Shown here: positions 33,079 to 44,936 of the stretch, in pieces
How the letters are laid out: each line of letters begins with the position of its first letter
Numbering within the stretch: the first letter of the stretch is position 1
From: Sophora flavescens
Lineage: Eukaryota > Streptophyta > Magnoliopsida > Fabales > Fabaceae
Length of the DNA: 64,000 bases
Direction: 5' to 3'
NCBI GenBank assembly: GCA_030762895.1
Contig: CM061064.1
Location: 134,895,847 to 134,959,846 of the forward strand
Notes under the pieces: generated by a model
What the model was told of the DNA's origin: nothing
The model's database searches: none
Seen by the model: the letters and a program-made list of their open reading frames with translations, nothing else
Made by a program: the position numbers and the translations under genes

Positions 33079-35403
33079 ATGCAAAGATCCCTAAGACTTG
33101 GGAGCCTTAGTGAGGTCGATCCAGAAGTCGAAAGGACCTTCCACAGACGTAGGAGACTACAAAGAGAGGGAGAAAGTTTGATTCCCATTCCACTCATGGT
33201 GAATCTTCTGGATACGAAACCGTTGAAGGACTACGCAGCCCTAAATGCGGGTTTGCGAACTGGGATTGCTAGGCCGGAGATCGAGGCGGAGAATTACACT
33301 ATACCTCCTATGCTAATCAACATGATTAGGCAACACCAATTCGGAGGACTGCCCTCGGAGGACCCGACTGACCACGTAGAGACATTCTTGGAGTTCACCG
33401 ATGTGGTTAGAATTCATGGCGCCCCGGTTGATGCTCTTCGCTTGAGGTTGTTCCCCTCCTCTCTGACTGGAAAAGCGAAAGCTTGGCTAAAGCAAATACC
33501 CACTAATACCTTGTCGACTTGGGACCAACTGGAGCAGGTGTTCTTGGAGAAATTCTTTTTTCCATCCAAGACGGCCTACATACGAACCCAGATCACCGGC
33601 TTCTTCCAAAAAGACGGAGAATGCTTATCAGAAGCTTGGGATCGCTACAAGGGACTGCTGGAGTCTTGCCCATATCAAGGACTCGAGAGGTGGTTATTAG
33701 TGCACACCTTCTACAACGGATTGGATTACTCTTCGAAGGTGTCACTTGATTCTGCAGCTGGTGGAGCATTTATGAATAGGCCTCTGACTGAGGCATTCAA
33801 CATCATTGAAAACGTGTCCACCAACTACCACCAATGGGGTTCAGAAAGAGGTAATAACCCGAACAAGATTTCGGGGGGTAAGTTTGAAATAAATAGCATT
33901 GATCTTATAATGTCAAAAATAGACTCACTGAATAAACGTTTTGATCAGCTTGAACGAGCTAATGTGAGTGCAATATGTTCTACTAACCTTGTTTGTGAGA
34001 TTTGTGGAATTCAGGGACATGACATAATGGAATGCCCACGGGGTATTGCTCATGGATCCGGCGCTTCGGGGGAACAAGTGAATTCTTGTCACAACTTCTA
34101 CGACACGAACCCGAAGTTGCCAAACTATGCTCCTCCAAATGCTTACAACCAAGGAACGAAGAACAGCCCTTACCTCTCCTACAACAACTACAGCAATACG
34201 CTAAACCATGAGTTCCAAGAGGGCCAAGGTAATAGGAAACCCACACCGGGGTATCCTCAGGTACAGAAATCTAAACTCGAGTCTTTATTGGAAAGTTTTG
34301 TTGAAACTCAGACAAAACAAAATGAAGAGTTTAGACAACAAGGCAGGGCAGTGAACGAGGCAATAAAAGAGCTAGCATCCAAGGTAGATAACTTAGCCAT
34401 TCATAACAAGATGTTAGAAACTCAGATTGCCCAACAAGCCAGCACATACTCGAGACCTAAGGGTACATTCCTAGGGCAACCCGAAGCAAATCCCATCGAA
34501 CATTGTAATGCCATACACTTGAGGGATGATAAGCTTGGGGTGGTTGAAAAAGATGTGGAACCAGAGGAGGACATGACCGAGGATGAAGAGCCAGAACCAA
34601 AGTATGTCCCTCCACCACCGTACCAACCCCCGATACCTTTCCCACAAAAGTTGGTCAAGAAAAGGCTAGTAGATATAGAAACTAAAATGTCGCCTCAGCT
34701 GAAAGACCCAGGTAGTTTCTCTATCGCTTGATCGATTGAAGAAGTGCAAATAGACCAAGCCTTGTGTGACTTAGGGGCTAGTGCGAGCTTGATGCCCTTC
34801 ACTATCTTGGAAATGTTGGGAACCAAAGAGTTGAGTCCATTCAAATTCTCCTTACAATTTGCAGATGGCTCGACTAGGACTCCTCTAGGCATACTAGAGA
34901 ATGTTCCTGTAAGGGTAGGGAAATTTTTCATCCCTACCGATTTCCTGGTATTGGATATGAAAGGGAATTCTGAATTCCCCATCATTTTAGGAAGGCCATT
35001 CTTGGCCACTGCTGGAGCAATAATAGACGTAAGGAATGTCAAACTCTCTCTGAATGTAGAGGAAGGTAGGGTAGATTTTCATTTGACTAACTCCTATAAC
35101 AACCATCCTTTTGAGAGTCATGTGTACAAGATCGATATAACGTCTCCAGTGGTAAAGGAAAAGCTCAACATGGAAGCAACCCCGAAGATTTGCATGGATG
35201 ATGATGCACCAAATGGTGATGAAGTTGGAGTTGCTCATCATGTGGAAACAAAACTTCCACCGGGAGAGAGTAAGGCCAAGAAGCTCCGAGTGAAAAGAGT
35301 GAAGCGGAAGTGCAATTGGCCATATGAGCAGAATAGGCTCTTTGAAGGAGTTCCATGGAAGAGAAGTGTTCCTGCACTTCTACGCCCAGCCGACCCCAGT
35401 TGA
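33079..35403 (+). pseudogene. Element C gag-protease with one stop
   Basis: ATG 33079 opens a frame of 550 codons to a TGA at 34729-34731; the same frame reopens directly and runs to 35403. The gag core is RLRLFPSSLTGKAKAWL and FLEKFFFPSKTAYIRTQ, with a CEICGIQGHDIMEC knuckle (about residue 315) and an acidic, proline-rich linker. The protease follows the stop: ALCDLGASASLMP, GRPFLATAGAIID. The stop falls at a position where the family has Cys before the protease. After the protease the frame ends with VPWKRSVPALLRPADPS, and no RT follows. Apart from the stop the frame is intact. Confidence 0.9.
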
Positions 35404-35824
35404 TTGAAGAAAGTATGGTCAAGCTTACGACCGTAAACAAGCGCTTCTTGGGAGGCAACCCAATTTTTCTTTCCCTTTTCCATTTATTTTTGAATTTAGC
35501 TCTTGAATAATTTGAGAAGATCAAGAGGGAAAAAAATCAAAAATTAATAGATTTGTCTAGTGTTTTCAGGTTAAGAAGGAAGGAAGAGCAAGAAGGGCTG
35601 GGACAAATAAAGTCAGAAGACATCACGCCCAGGCCGTGACAGTGGTCACGGTCGTGATGAGCTAACCAAGAGCACCAGAAAGGATCACGGCCCAGCCGTG
35701 ATATCCATCACGGATGTGATGAGAAGGACCCTAAGATCAGAGAGCATCACGGCCTAGCCGTGATACAGGTCACTGTCGTGACAGGCCAGCTCCTGAAGAC
35801 CAGAATTGATCACGGCCTGCCCGT
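35404..35824 (+). other. Element C 3' noncoding region, left of CACTA
   Basis: Contains the GCGCTTCTTGGGAGGCAACC block at about 35441-35460 shared with the Athila element. From 35617 it holds a row of CACGG dyads with arms such as ATCACGGC and GCCGTGAT spaced by 20-40 bases. The CACTA insertion lies within one of them. Confidence 0.75.
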
Positions 35825-36200
35825 CACTAGTGCAATAAGTGCTTTTTACGTTAGTTAAAATTGATTTTTTACGTCAGAATACTGACTGACGTAAATACAG
35901 CTGACGTTAAAAGTTAAACTTTTAACGTCAGTTGAGAACTGACGTTAAATATGATACTATTAACGTCGGTTCTTTAACACAACTGACGTTAATTTTGTCA
36001 AAATTAACGTCAGTTCTTTAAAAAAACTGACGTTAATTTTGTTAAAACTAACGTCATTTGTTATCAAGAACTGACGTAAAAGGTCTTAATTTTAACGTCA
36101 GTTGTATTAAACAACTGACGTTAATAGTGTACTGTATATTTTATAAAATACTATTAACATCAGTTGTATGATAAAACTGACGTTAATAGTTTTTTTTTAA
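35825..36200. repeat. Left subterminal hairpin array of the CACTA element
   Basis: About a dozen copies of AACGTCAGTT or the reverse complement AACTGACGTT, arranged as facing pairs separated by about 5-15 bases, so each pair can fold as a hairpin. Such subterminal motifs are transposase-binding sites in En/Spm. The right arm carries the same motif at 40318-40460, 40600-40745 and 41725-42075. Confidence 0.85.
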
Positions 36201-36414
36201 ATTCAATTTTAAAATATCACTCCCCTCAGCCATCCCTGCATTCAATAAATATCCCAGTAACACAGAATATCATACACATTACAGAATTGCAAAGGAAAAA
36301 TGGAACAATGATCCATATGTATTCAGAAACAATATATATTTATTAATATAGGTTATAACTCAAAATAAATACATAAATATAAATAAAAATAAATGTATAC
36401 TAAGTTTAAACTAC

Positions 36415-39400
36415 CTATATCAATATCCCTTCGTGATGATCATCACGAGTGGCATGTACATCGTCCACCTGTGTCTCCTCGATTATAGTAGGCATGTTTG
36501 TTGAAAAAAAAGGAGTCTCAGGAATATCAAGATTTGAATCTTCATTTTCATCACTTCCATTATACATGCTTTTTCCTTGGAGAACCACGGACAACCTTTT
36601 GTTAGAAGGATCAGTGATGTAGAACACTTGTTTTGCTTGGGAAGCCATTATGAAAGGCTCATTTATATGACCTAACTTGTTGAGGTCTACCAATGTGAAC
36701 CCCAATTCGTCGGTTTGTACACCACCGTTACTATCAACCCACTTACATTTAAATACCGGCACCGTAAGCTTAGTGTAATCGAGCACCCAAATATCTTCAA
36801 TATATCCAAAGTAAGGTCTCGGTGCTGTAACGGGTTTTGTGTCCTTTGCACTAGAGAAGTGCATTGCTTCAGCCACGATCATAACCCCACTATTTTGCAT
36901 GGTACTTTTGTTATCTTGTTCCTTTGTATAAAAGGAAAAGTTATTTATGTCGTATCCGCTCCAACATATGACGTTGAAGTTAGGCCCACGTGCTAGCCAT
37001 TTTATGTCATCAGAAGCAGTACTACCATCCTTAAGCATTTCTTCTTTGGACCATGGTAAGAAAGTCTTGTTATGCTTGTTCAACAACTACCTTTCGTTCA
37101 TTCGAGGGTTTTCTTGATTGGCTTTTCTTTTATGTTCAAATAAGAAAGGCTGAACACATTCGATGTTGTTCAATACATAAAAATTTGCTTGAAGCACTTC
37201 CTCCCGATCCTTCCTATTAATTCTTAAGCCATGTGTACCCTTACCTTGACATCTGATCTCATCATGCCGAGGCTTAGGAACCCCTATAGGATCCATGTTA
37301 TGAAGGTAGTCCGAACAAAACTCAATAGCTTCTTCTGCAACATACCTTAGAACAATAGATGCTTCCGAACGATGAGGATTCTTCACGTACCCTTTCAAGA
37401 TCTTCATGTAGCGCTCAACTGGGTACATCCATCTTAGAAAAACCGGCCCACATAATCTAATCTCCCTCGCCAAATGAACAATTAAGTGAACCATTATGTC
37501 GAAAAAGGAAGGAGGAAAATACATCTCCAATTGGCACAAGATTGTAGCAGCCTCAAATTCCAAGTCATCCAACATACGGGGGTCAACGACTTTGCTACAT
37601 ATAGAATTGAAGAATGAGCACAACCGAGTAATGACATGTCTCACATTTTTTTGTAGCAATACCACGAATAGCAACGGGCAGAAGTTGTTGCATCAAGATG
37701 TGACAATCATGAGACTTCAAGCCAACCAATTTAAGATCACTAAAGACAAGCCTGTTCATATTTGAAGAGTAACCATGTGGAACTTTGATGCCCTGAAGAC
37801 ACCCGCAGAAACTTTGTCTCTCTTTTTTTGACAAAGTATGACATGCTGGCGGCAAATAAGTTTGCTTACCATCCTCAACAACTGGAGCTAACTGCTCTCG
37901 TATACCCATAGCAACGAGGTCGAGACGAGCATTCACACCATCCTTTGTCTTGCCCTGAATGTTGAGAAGCGTCCCGATCACACTATCACACACATTTTTC
38001 TCCACATGCATCACATCAATACAGTGTCTGACATCAAGCTTGCGCCAGTATGGAAGATCAAAGAATATCGACCTCTTCTTCCATATGTTTTTCTCAGCAG
38101 CTTTACTTTCTTTTTGGACTTGCCGAATATAACATCGATGTCCTTTACCCTCTGATAAACCTGCTCTCCAATTAAGGCCGCCGGCGCTTCTTCTGTCTCT
38201 TGGCATCCATTAAAAGCTTTTTTCATCTTACGATATGGGTGATCACGTCTAAGAAATCTCTGATGCCCAAGGTAAACTGTCTTCTTTCCATGATGCAACT
38301 GAGTGTAGCATGTGCCTTCTTCACATATAGGGCATGCTTTATGCCCCTTGACACTGTACCCGGACAAGTTACCGTATGCTGGAAAGTCGTTGATGGTGCA
38401 AAATAACATGTCACGAAGCTTGAAAGTCTCGTGAGAATACCCATCAACTACATCAACACCTTCCACCCACAGCGTTTTCAAGTCTTCAATCAAGGGACCT
38501 AGATAAACATCTAAGTCATTTCCCAGTTGCTTTGGGCCCGAAATCATCATAGACAACATCATGTATTTGCGCTTCATGCACAACCAAGGGGGCATGTTGT
38601 AAATTACCAACAGAACAGGACATGAACTATGAATACTAATCATGTTACCATAAGGATTCATTCCATCTGTAGCAAGTCCAAGCATTAGGTTTCTTGGCTC
38701 ATCGGCGAAATCCGGAAACATAGTATCGATATTCTTCCATTGAATAGAGTCAGCAGGATGATGAACCTTTCCATCACGTTTCCTCTCATCATTATGCCAT
38801 CTAAGATTCTTCGTATCTTTCGCATTGGCAAACAATCGCTTGAACCTTGGAATTATTGGAAGATACCACAACACCTTCGCAGGAGGACCCTTTTTTCTCA
38901 CATCATCAAGATCATCATCATCACCACCACCCTTCACTTTGTATCGTGATAACCAACATTTGGGGCAATCGTGATTGTCTTCATGAACACCGGTGTACAA
39001 TATGCAATCATTGGGGCATGCGTGTATCTTCTTATACTCCATACCCATAGGACACAATACCTTCTTGGCCTCATAGTTACGGTCAGGCAATGTGTTGTCC
39101 TCCGGAAGCAAGTCTTTCAACACTTCAAGCAATTCCGTGAAGCTTTTATCGGTCCAACCATTTCCCGCCTTCATACAAACCAATTTTAGCACCGCCGACA
39201 ACCGTGTATGAGTAGTACACCCTGGATATAAAGGCTTATCCGCATCACTGCACAACCTATCATACACATGAGCTCGATGAAAAGATTCTTGTCCAATATC
39301 ACGAATCATGTCCTCTACTCGATCATCCTCCATATCTACGTCAACGTCCTCACTTTGGGAGACACTCGCCGTACTACTCAACAACACATCACCATGCCAT

Positions 39401-39654
39401 ATCCATCTTGTATAACTCAAGAAAATCCCTTCACAAATCAAATGAGTACGTATATCCTTCACCGTAAATTTCCTCGTATTCAAACACTTGACACAAGGAC
39501 AACAGAACATTCCATTACTATTAGGAACATTCCTTTGAGCAAATTCTATAAATTCTTCGACCCCCTTCAAATACTCAGCACTAGTACGCTTACAAACCAT
39601 CCAATATAAGGACAATACGGGAGATTGAAAACTATAGTTTTTGAAGTTTGCCAA
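36415..39654 (-). pseudogene. CACTA TNP2-type transposase, broken
   Basis: Reading right to left, the frame from 39654 holds the transposase-associated domain (EYLKGVEEFIEFAQRN, CPCVKC), a Cys-rich block (CPNDCILY, CPKCWLSRY), and the Transposase_21 core with LGLATDGMNPYGN and CPICEEGT. The next frame (38206) has KKRSIFFDLPYW, RHCIDVMHVEKNVCDS and GLKSHDCHILMQQLLP. The next (37674-37087) has the DUF4218 part (FPPSFFDIMVHL, LRWMYPVERYMKILKGYVKN). The last (37086-36415) has the DUF4216 part. There are frameshifts near 38100 and at an A-run near 37650, and an in-frame TAG at 37087-37089 in place of an expected Trp. The first 20 residues are atypical. No second gene of TnpA type is apparent. Confidence 0.9.
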
Positions 39655-40317
39655 GCACTGGTCATGGTCTTGGAGTGATGTCCATCACGGCCGTAACGTG
39701 CCAACTGAACCAGACCATGCCATCACAGGCAGAACTGATCACTGCCTAGCCGTGATGAGCATCACGGCCGTGACAGATCAACCAACAGAGCAACATGCAC
39801 TCAAAACCAAAAATAGAGACGTACATTCCAAATAACTCAAACTCACGGTTTCAAGTTTCAACTACTGAGACTACAGTTTCAACATACACTCAAAACCAAA
39901 AATACAAAAATGTGCCCTAAATACTCACCAGAAATAGGTGCTCGCGTGGTGGTTGGGAGGAATCGCTCGAGTGGTGGCCAACGTTCGATGTGGTTACTGA
40001 GAGCAGAGGGACAAGAAGAGTTAGTGTGCGGGAAGGGGAAAGAGAGCTAGATGTCAAGTTATTGCAAAGAATGAATGGAAAGACAGAGTTAGAGCTAATA
40101 GTGTACCTCACAGTGGTGGCGAAGAAGCCCTCGCGGTGGTTGCGGTGGAGATGAGCTCGCGATTAGGATTCTGTGCTGGGTGAGAGTGAGAGTGAGGGTT
40201 GAGAGTGATCTAGGGTTGAGCGTGATGAAAATAGAAAAGAGACGTACGTACAGAGCGAAGTGCAGAAGGCGCGCGGGTGTAAACGTTATAATCAAAAAGC
40301 AAAAAATAAAACAACAT
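39655..40317 (-). other. CACTA segment upstream of the transposase, with Athila-like dyads
   Basis: Positions 39680-39775 contain TGAACCAGACC, CTAGCCGTGATGAGCATCAC and CACGGCCGTGACAGA, closely matching the dyad region of the element C LTRs (for example 31875-31960) but lying within the CACTA element. The rest, to 40317, is low-complexity sequence rich in CTCGC and GGTGG, read as a probable 5' leader of the transposase transcript. No good open frame. Confidence 0.65.
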
Positions 40318-42105
40318 TTAACGTCGGTTTTATTAAACAAATGACGTTAAAAGTAATTGTTTAACGTCAGTTGTATTAAACAACTGACGTTAAATATTAA
40401 TATTTTTTTTAAAAAAATACTTTTAACCTCAGTTGTTGAATTCAACTGACGTTAAAAGTGTCGTGCAAAAATCATTCTCTATATAAAGTACCATTATTCT
40501 CATCGATCTCATCATCGCCTCTTCTTTTCCTCTATATTTCTATTCCTTCACAAAATGGCTCTGAGACCTGTGTTAAGAGTGACAACAGACATAGGATTAT
40601 TTACGTCAGCTATTTATTTAACTGAAGTAAAAAATCACACTTTTAATGTCAATTGTATAAACAACTGACGTTAAAAATAAATATTTTTTATTTTAAAAAC
40701 ACTTTTAACGTCAGTTTTATTCAACAACTGACGTTAAAAGTTTATAAGTTTCTGCAAAATTAAAGCATTCATTCCTTTGACTACTCTGATACTAAATTAC
40801 CCATTACTGCTGTGCTACTTACCCATGCACATTGTAACCTATAATCCTCTTTATGAGCACTAATTTTATACCTAGCTAGACTTAAATGTGCTACTTACCC
40901 ATGCACATTGGAACCTAATGCTCTTAATGATCAATTTAATTTTTTAGCAACTTATGACGCCTAGTAACTTCATCCCCTACTCCTATAAATAGCTTCCTTC
41001 CTTCCTTTAATTTTTCTGCTTCACAATATGGCTCTGCCATGGAGATTAACTTCATCACTCTTTCTTCCTATACCTAGACTTAAAGGTCTCTGTCTTAATG
41101 GTCAAACAACTTCTGAGTTTGAGTAAATCACATTACATGGGTGATAAGGGTGTGTAAATCGCATTATGTGAATTGCACACACCATCATCCTTCTGGAGAA
41201 TCAGCAGCTACAGCTCCAAAACCTCAGCTTTGGAACCAAGTGGCTGTTCCAAGAATATTTCTGAAATAGATCGAGTGCACCCTTCACTCTGCTTTGGCTC
41301 CAAATTGACTGTGGATTCAGATGGAGCATCAAGGACTTCAAGTAAGGGAGGAGATGCATTCAATATTGGAGTTTCTGAGGACAGGACTGAGAAGAAAATG
41401 ATGTTGAAGCAGAAACTTTTTTATATTTTAGTGCTATCTTGCGGAAATTTTTTATCTTTTAATCATGTAATTGTAACTTATGAATCGCTTCAATGAGATA
41501 CGATTTGATTATACATATATAACTTGTTTTATGTTAAGTGTTTATTTATTTTAATTTGCACAAGAATTTGTTTACTAATTCAAGCTAATTAATTAAGATT
41601 AAAAATAAACTTTTTTAAAAAAAAAGATTAGAAATAAACTGCACTATATATGGAGTGATGATCTGCGTTAAGAGTGACAACAGGGAGATGACAACGAAAG
41701 AAAGATAGGAATGAGTAGATTATTTACGTCAGTTATTTATTTAGCTGAAGTAAATATCACACTTCTAACGTCAGTTTTATAAACAGCTGACGTTAAAAGT
41801 GTTAATAATTCTTGCAAAACACTTTTAACGTCAGTTCATTAAACAACTGACGCAAATAGTGATTTAATATTTACAAAACTGCCACCGCCTCATTTTTAAC
41901 GTCAAACATATGGTCAACTGACGTAAAACTTTCCCGTATTATTTCCACTAGCTTCACTTTTAACGTCAGTCCTTAAAACAACTGACGTTAAAATTGAATT
42001 AATGAAGTCTGATATTTACAAAACTGCCACCGCCTCCTTTTTAACGTCTAGCTTTTGGTTAACTGATGTAAACCTTTACCGTCTAATGTATATTTTCCAC
42101 TAGTG
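40318..42105 (+). other. CACTA right arm with duplicated promoter/ATG-like modules
   Basis: Hairpin arrays alternate with two gene-start-like modules. Module 1 (40477-40595) has TCTATATAAAG, a CT-rich leader and ACAAAATGGCTCTG. Module 2 (40975-41040) has CTATAAATAG, a CT-rich leader and CAATATGGCTCTG. GTTAAGAGTGACAACAG follows the ATG closely in module 1 (about 40574), but is about 640 bp downstream in module 2 (about 41668). Each is then followed by the same TTATTTACGTCAG array start. The 324-bp open frame at 41173-41496 lies in the extra part of module 2 and has no family I recognise. Confidence 0.6.
41173..41496 (+). other. Unrecognised open frame in the CACTA right arm, possible captured fragment
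   Basis: A 107-codon plus-strand frame beginning MHTPSSFWRIS, with a polar, serine-rich middle (LTVDSDGASRTSSKGGDAFN) and a lysine-rich end. It does not resemble transposase, gag or pol. Base composition (about 45 percent GC in 41190-41400) is higher than its AT-rich surroundings. It may be part of a host transcript picked up by the transposon, or chance. I do not know its origin. Confidence 0.3.
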
Positions 42106-43525
42106 CGTGATGAGCCTCACGGTCGTGATTCAATTTCCAACAAGTTTTTGACTGGCATGTGAGACAACACCCGCTACCACCTCGGTGAGTTGTTCCAATT
42201 TTTCTCCTCTCCGACTTGATTATTTACATTGGGGACAATGTAAGTTTTTAAGCTTGGGATAGGGGTATTTTTGAAAAATTTTGCATTTTTGAATTTTTCA
42301 TGTTGCATTCATCTAGGCATAGTTTTGCATGATCACATTCTCTAGATTGCCCCTTTACTTAGAGTTTGTATCCAATTGTGAGAACTTGGTGCCAAATAAA
42401 TTGAGATAGTGAATTTTTTAACCCAATTTTTTTTATTCTTGTGATAAGGCTAAAAATAAAAATTATTGAGATAATCTTTTGATAGTTAATAATTAGCACT
42501 GGTTCTCTAGATTTGTGTTTCTCACTGATTTTTGAAGTACTAAATGTGAGATTTTTGAGCCTTAAAGGGGTACTCACTAAATCTACCCCATTCCTTGTGA
42601 TAGAGTATTTTTAATTCCTCTTGGATTGTATTTTCTAGAACTTGACTTGAAACCGTTTTGAAACTTAAAAATTTTTGAAAACATTTTTGAAAATGATTGA
42701 GGCACTAGGTATTCTTCCGGCCTTCTGAGCTTTGATTGATTAAATGCTACCCCTTAGTTTCCCAATTTTGAGCCTAAAAGATTAAAATACTTTTCTTGGT
42801 ACATTGGATTTATTTTGATGAATAATGCTTGGTATGGCACCTTTTAAAGTATTACAAAAAAGGGTAAAAAGGTAGTTTGAAAAAGTATGGGACGAGAAAA
42901 TTAGAAAATATTTCTCTTGAGCTAAAAATCTCCCCTTCTCCAAATAAATAAAATGAAATAAACACAAAAAAAATGGAGTAGGGGATGACAAAAGAAAGTG
43001 AGAAATAAAAATAAAAAGAAAGAAAGGAAGGTGGAAAAGTGAATCAATGCCCAAAAAGGTATTTTAGAAGGTGTCATGCTTTGCAATGTTGATATTTTGT
43101 TTAACCTTCCTGAAATTTCCCTTTTTCTTGATTTCCCCACCTAAAAATTAATCCCATGGCCTCGTTGCAACCAAAGTAAAAGACCTCTTGATTCTTATGT
43201 GTTTTCATTAATAAAGTAGAGATTTGGTTAATAGTCAAGCTTATGGTAGAATACCTTCCTTGAGGAAATTGAGCGACTTGTCATATACCCTTGAACACTT
43301 GAGTGAGGTGAGTAGAGTGCCCGAATCAGTGAGAATATGAGTTTAAAAGAACCTAAGCTTCTAATTGGACTTGAAATCGATTATCTCTTGGGGATTTATT
43401 TGAATATGCCTGTCACTTGGATTGGTTTCTCGGGTTCTTGATTCACTATCCATGCTCTGATTATTTATATCTTATGGCCTTAGTGATTGCTTGAGGACAA
43501 GCAAAATCTTAAGCATGGGGTGATT
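42106..43525 (+). other. Element C 3' noncoding region, right of CACTA
   Basis: Resumes the dyad text after the TSD (CTCACGGTCGTGATTC). It holds the palindrome TTACATTGGGGACAATGTAA at about 42225 and about 1.2 kb that aligns in order with the Athila 3' region 16310-17606. It ends in the purine tract AAGCATGGGGTGATT before the 3' LTR. No coding sequence. Confidence 0.75.
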
Positions 43526-44931
43526 TGATGAGTGTGATTTCACCTCATCTTTGTTTATCATTTTGCATGCATTTTCATGTAGTTTAGGCATATTTAATTT
43601 GATTTTTGTTAGTTTTTATCTTGGAACGGGTAACGCGGTTTTTGAGGTGTTGTTTTGCAGAAATTAAAGATAAAATGCTCAGGATCAACCATGATGGAGC
43701 TCGGATGAAGATGGATCTTGAAAAGTGAAGAAAATGAGCCAAACAGAGCCCATCACGGCCTAGACATGATGACCATCACGGCCATGATCGAGCAAAACTA
43801 GAAAAGACAGAAGAATGAAGTCAGAACCGGTCACGGCCTGCCCGTGATGACCATCACGGCCGTGACCTGTCAGCTGAGCCAGACCTCCACAAGTCAGAAT
43901 ATGTCACGGCCTAGTCGTGATGAGCATCACGGCCGTGATAGACCAATTACTGAAGAAGCGCCCTAGGCAGAATCTATCACGGCCTGGCCGTGATGGCCAT
44001 CACGGCCGTGACGCGCGTTACTTGGACCAGAAGTAACTGATTTGGATCTAATTTGAGTTAGATTGGGATTCTAACTTCCCAAATCTATAAATAAGGGATC
44101 AAGGCAGAGGCAAAAGAGGATTTTTGCTGCTACTCTTAGGCTATAATTTAGGATCTCTCTTCTTCTTCTCCTTCTTCTCTTAGTTTATTTTCATGTTATT
44201 TGTAACCAAGCTTGTCATCTCCATGACAAGGCTTGAGTAGTAGTATAATTTCTAGGGATTGGGGCTATGCCCAAGGTTGATCTATGTTGTTAATTTGATG
44301 TTGTACCTTTGTTGATTTCGATTTTGCTTTAGATCTGATTTCTAGTGTTTTCAATTACTCGTAAATTCGGTGGCCACTTGTTTGCGTGTCATAGACATTC
44401 TAAGGAGGAACCTAGTGGTGAACTTAGGTGTCGGATCTATAGAATCAGACTTAGGACTGAAATCACGAGAGTTAGAAGCCGTCCTTCGAGGATTAACGAA
44501 TTGTCACAAAACTCAAAGGGTCCAATCTAAATTCGACTACCATGAGAGTAGGGGTTGGTTTAATTAGGCACGGTTTTTGTAACCCGAGAGGGAGCTTAAA
44601 CTATTTGAGGATAAATTCGCCTTCAAGGTGATTTCGATAATTAACAAAGGGTTAATCGATTTAGCAACATAAACGATCTTCTTGGTAACCCAAATCCCTA
44701 GGAATCCATTTAGATCTGAAAAACCATAAACTGTTTACTTTCTGTTTTATTTGATTCTGATTTTAAGTTATCTCTTATTTCAAATATCAAATCTTTTTCA
44801 AAATCTTTTTATACAATCCAGTTTTATCATTTAACAATTAGTTGTGATTCGAGATCACTGTCTCTGTGGGATCGATATCTTTTTATTACTTGGTAACGAA
44901 TCCGGTACACTTGCCGGAATTTATCACATCA
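43526..44931 (+). repeat. 3' LTR of element C
   Basis: Matches 31539-32921. It carries a fuller dyad set (43750-44012), including a CACGGCCTGGCCGTGATGGC unit that is missing from the 5' LTR at about 31988. TSD GACAC follows. Confidence 0.92.
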
Positions 44932-44936
44932 GACAC

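Larger units (their letters stand above)
35825..42105 (-). mobile_element. CACTA (En/Spm) DNA transposon, 6281 bp
   Basis: Both ends are CACTAGTG in inverted orientation, and the flanks carry a 3-bp duplication CGT (35822-35824 and 42106-42108), which is diagnostic of CACTA elements. Removing it rejoins the interrupted element C text GCCCGT and GATGAGCCTCAC. Terminal similarity beyond 8 bp is weak. Subterminal arrays of TTAACGTCAGTT and its complement lie at both ends. A TNP2-type transposase gene is on the minus strand. The right arm contains non-transposase material. Confidence 0.95.
31539..44931 (+). mobile_element. Athila-type element C with gag-protease only, carrying a CACTA insertion
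   Basis: The LTRs are 1383 bp (31539-32921) and 1406 bp (43526-44931) and differ at about 50 positions by eye, roughly 3.5 percent, plus one indel of about 20 bp in a dyad. The TSD GACAC is at 31534-31538 and 44932-44936. The primer-binding site is TTGGCGCTGTTGCCGGGGA. There is a gag-protease frame, then noncoding 3' sequence with no pol or env. The CACTA element 35825-42105 adds 6.3 kb, so C itself is about 7.1 kb. It lies in the LTR of element E. Confidence 0.93.

Noticed and set aside
34422..34658. Gly-rich minus-strand frames overlapping the element C gag
   Set aside because: They are antisense shadows of the acidic, proline-rich gag linker.
40095..40340. 81-codon minus-strand frame upstream of the CACTA transposase as a TnpA-like gene
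   Set aside because: Low-complexity composition, no domain and no link to the transposase frame.
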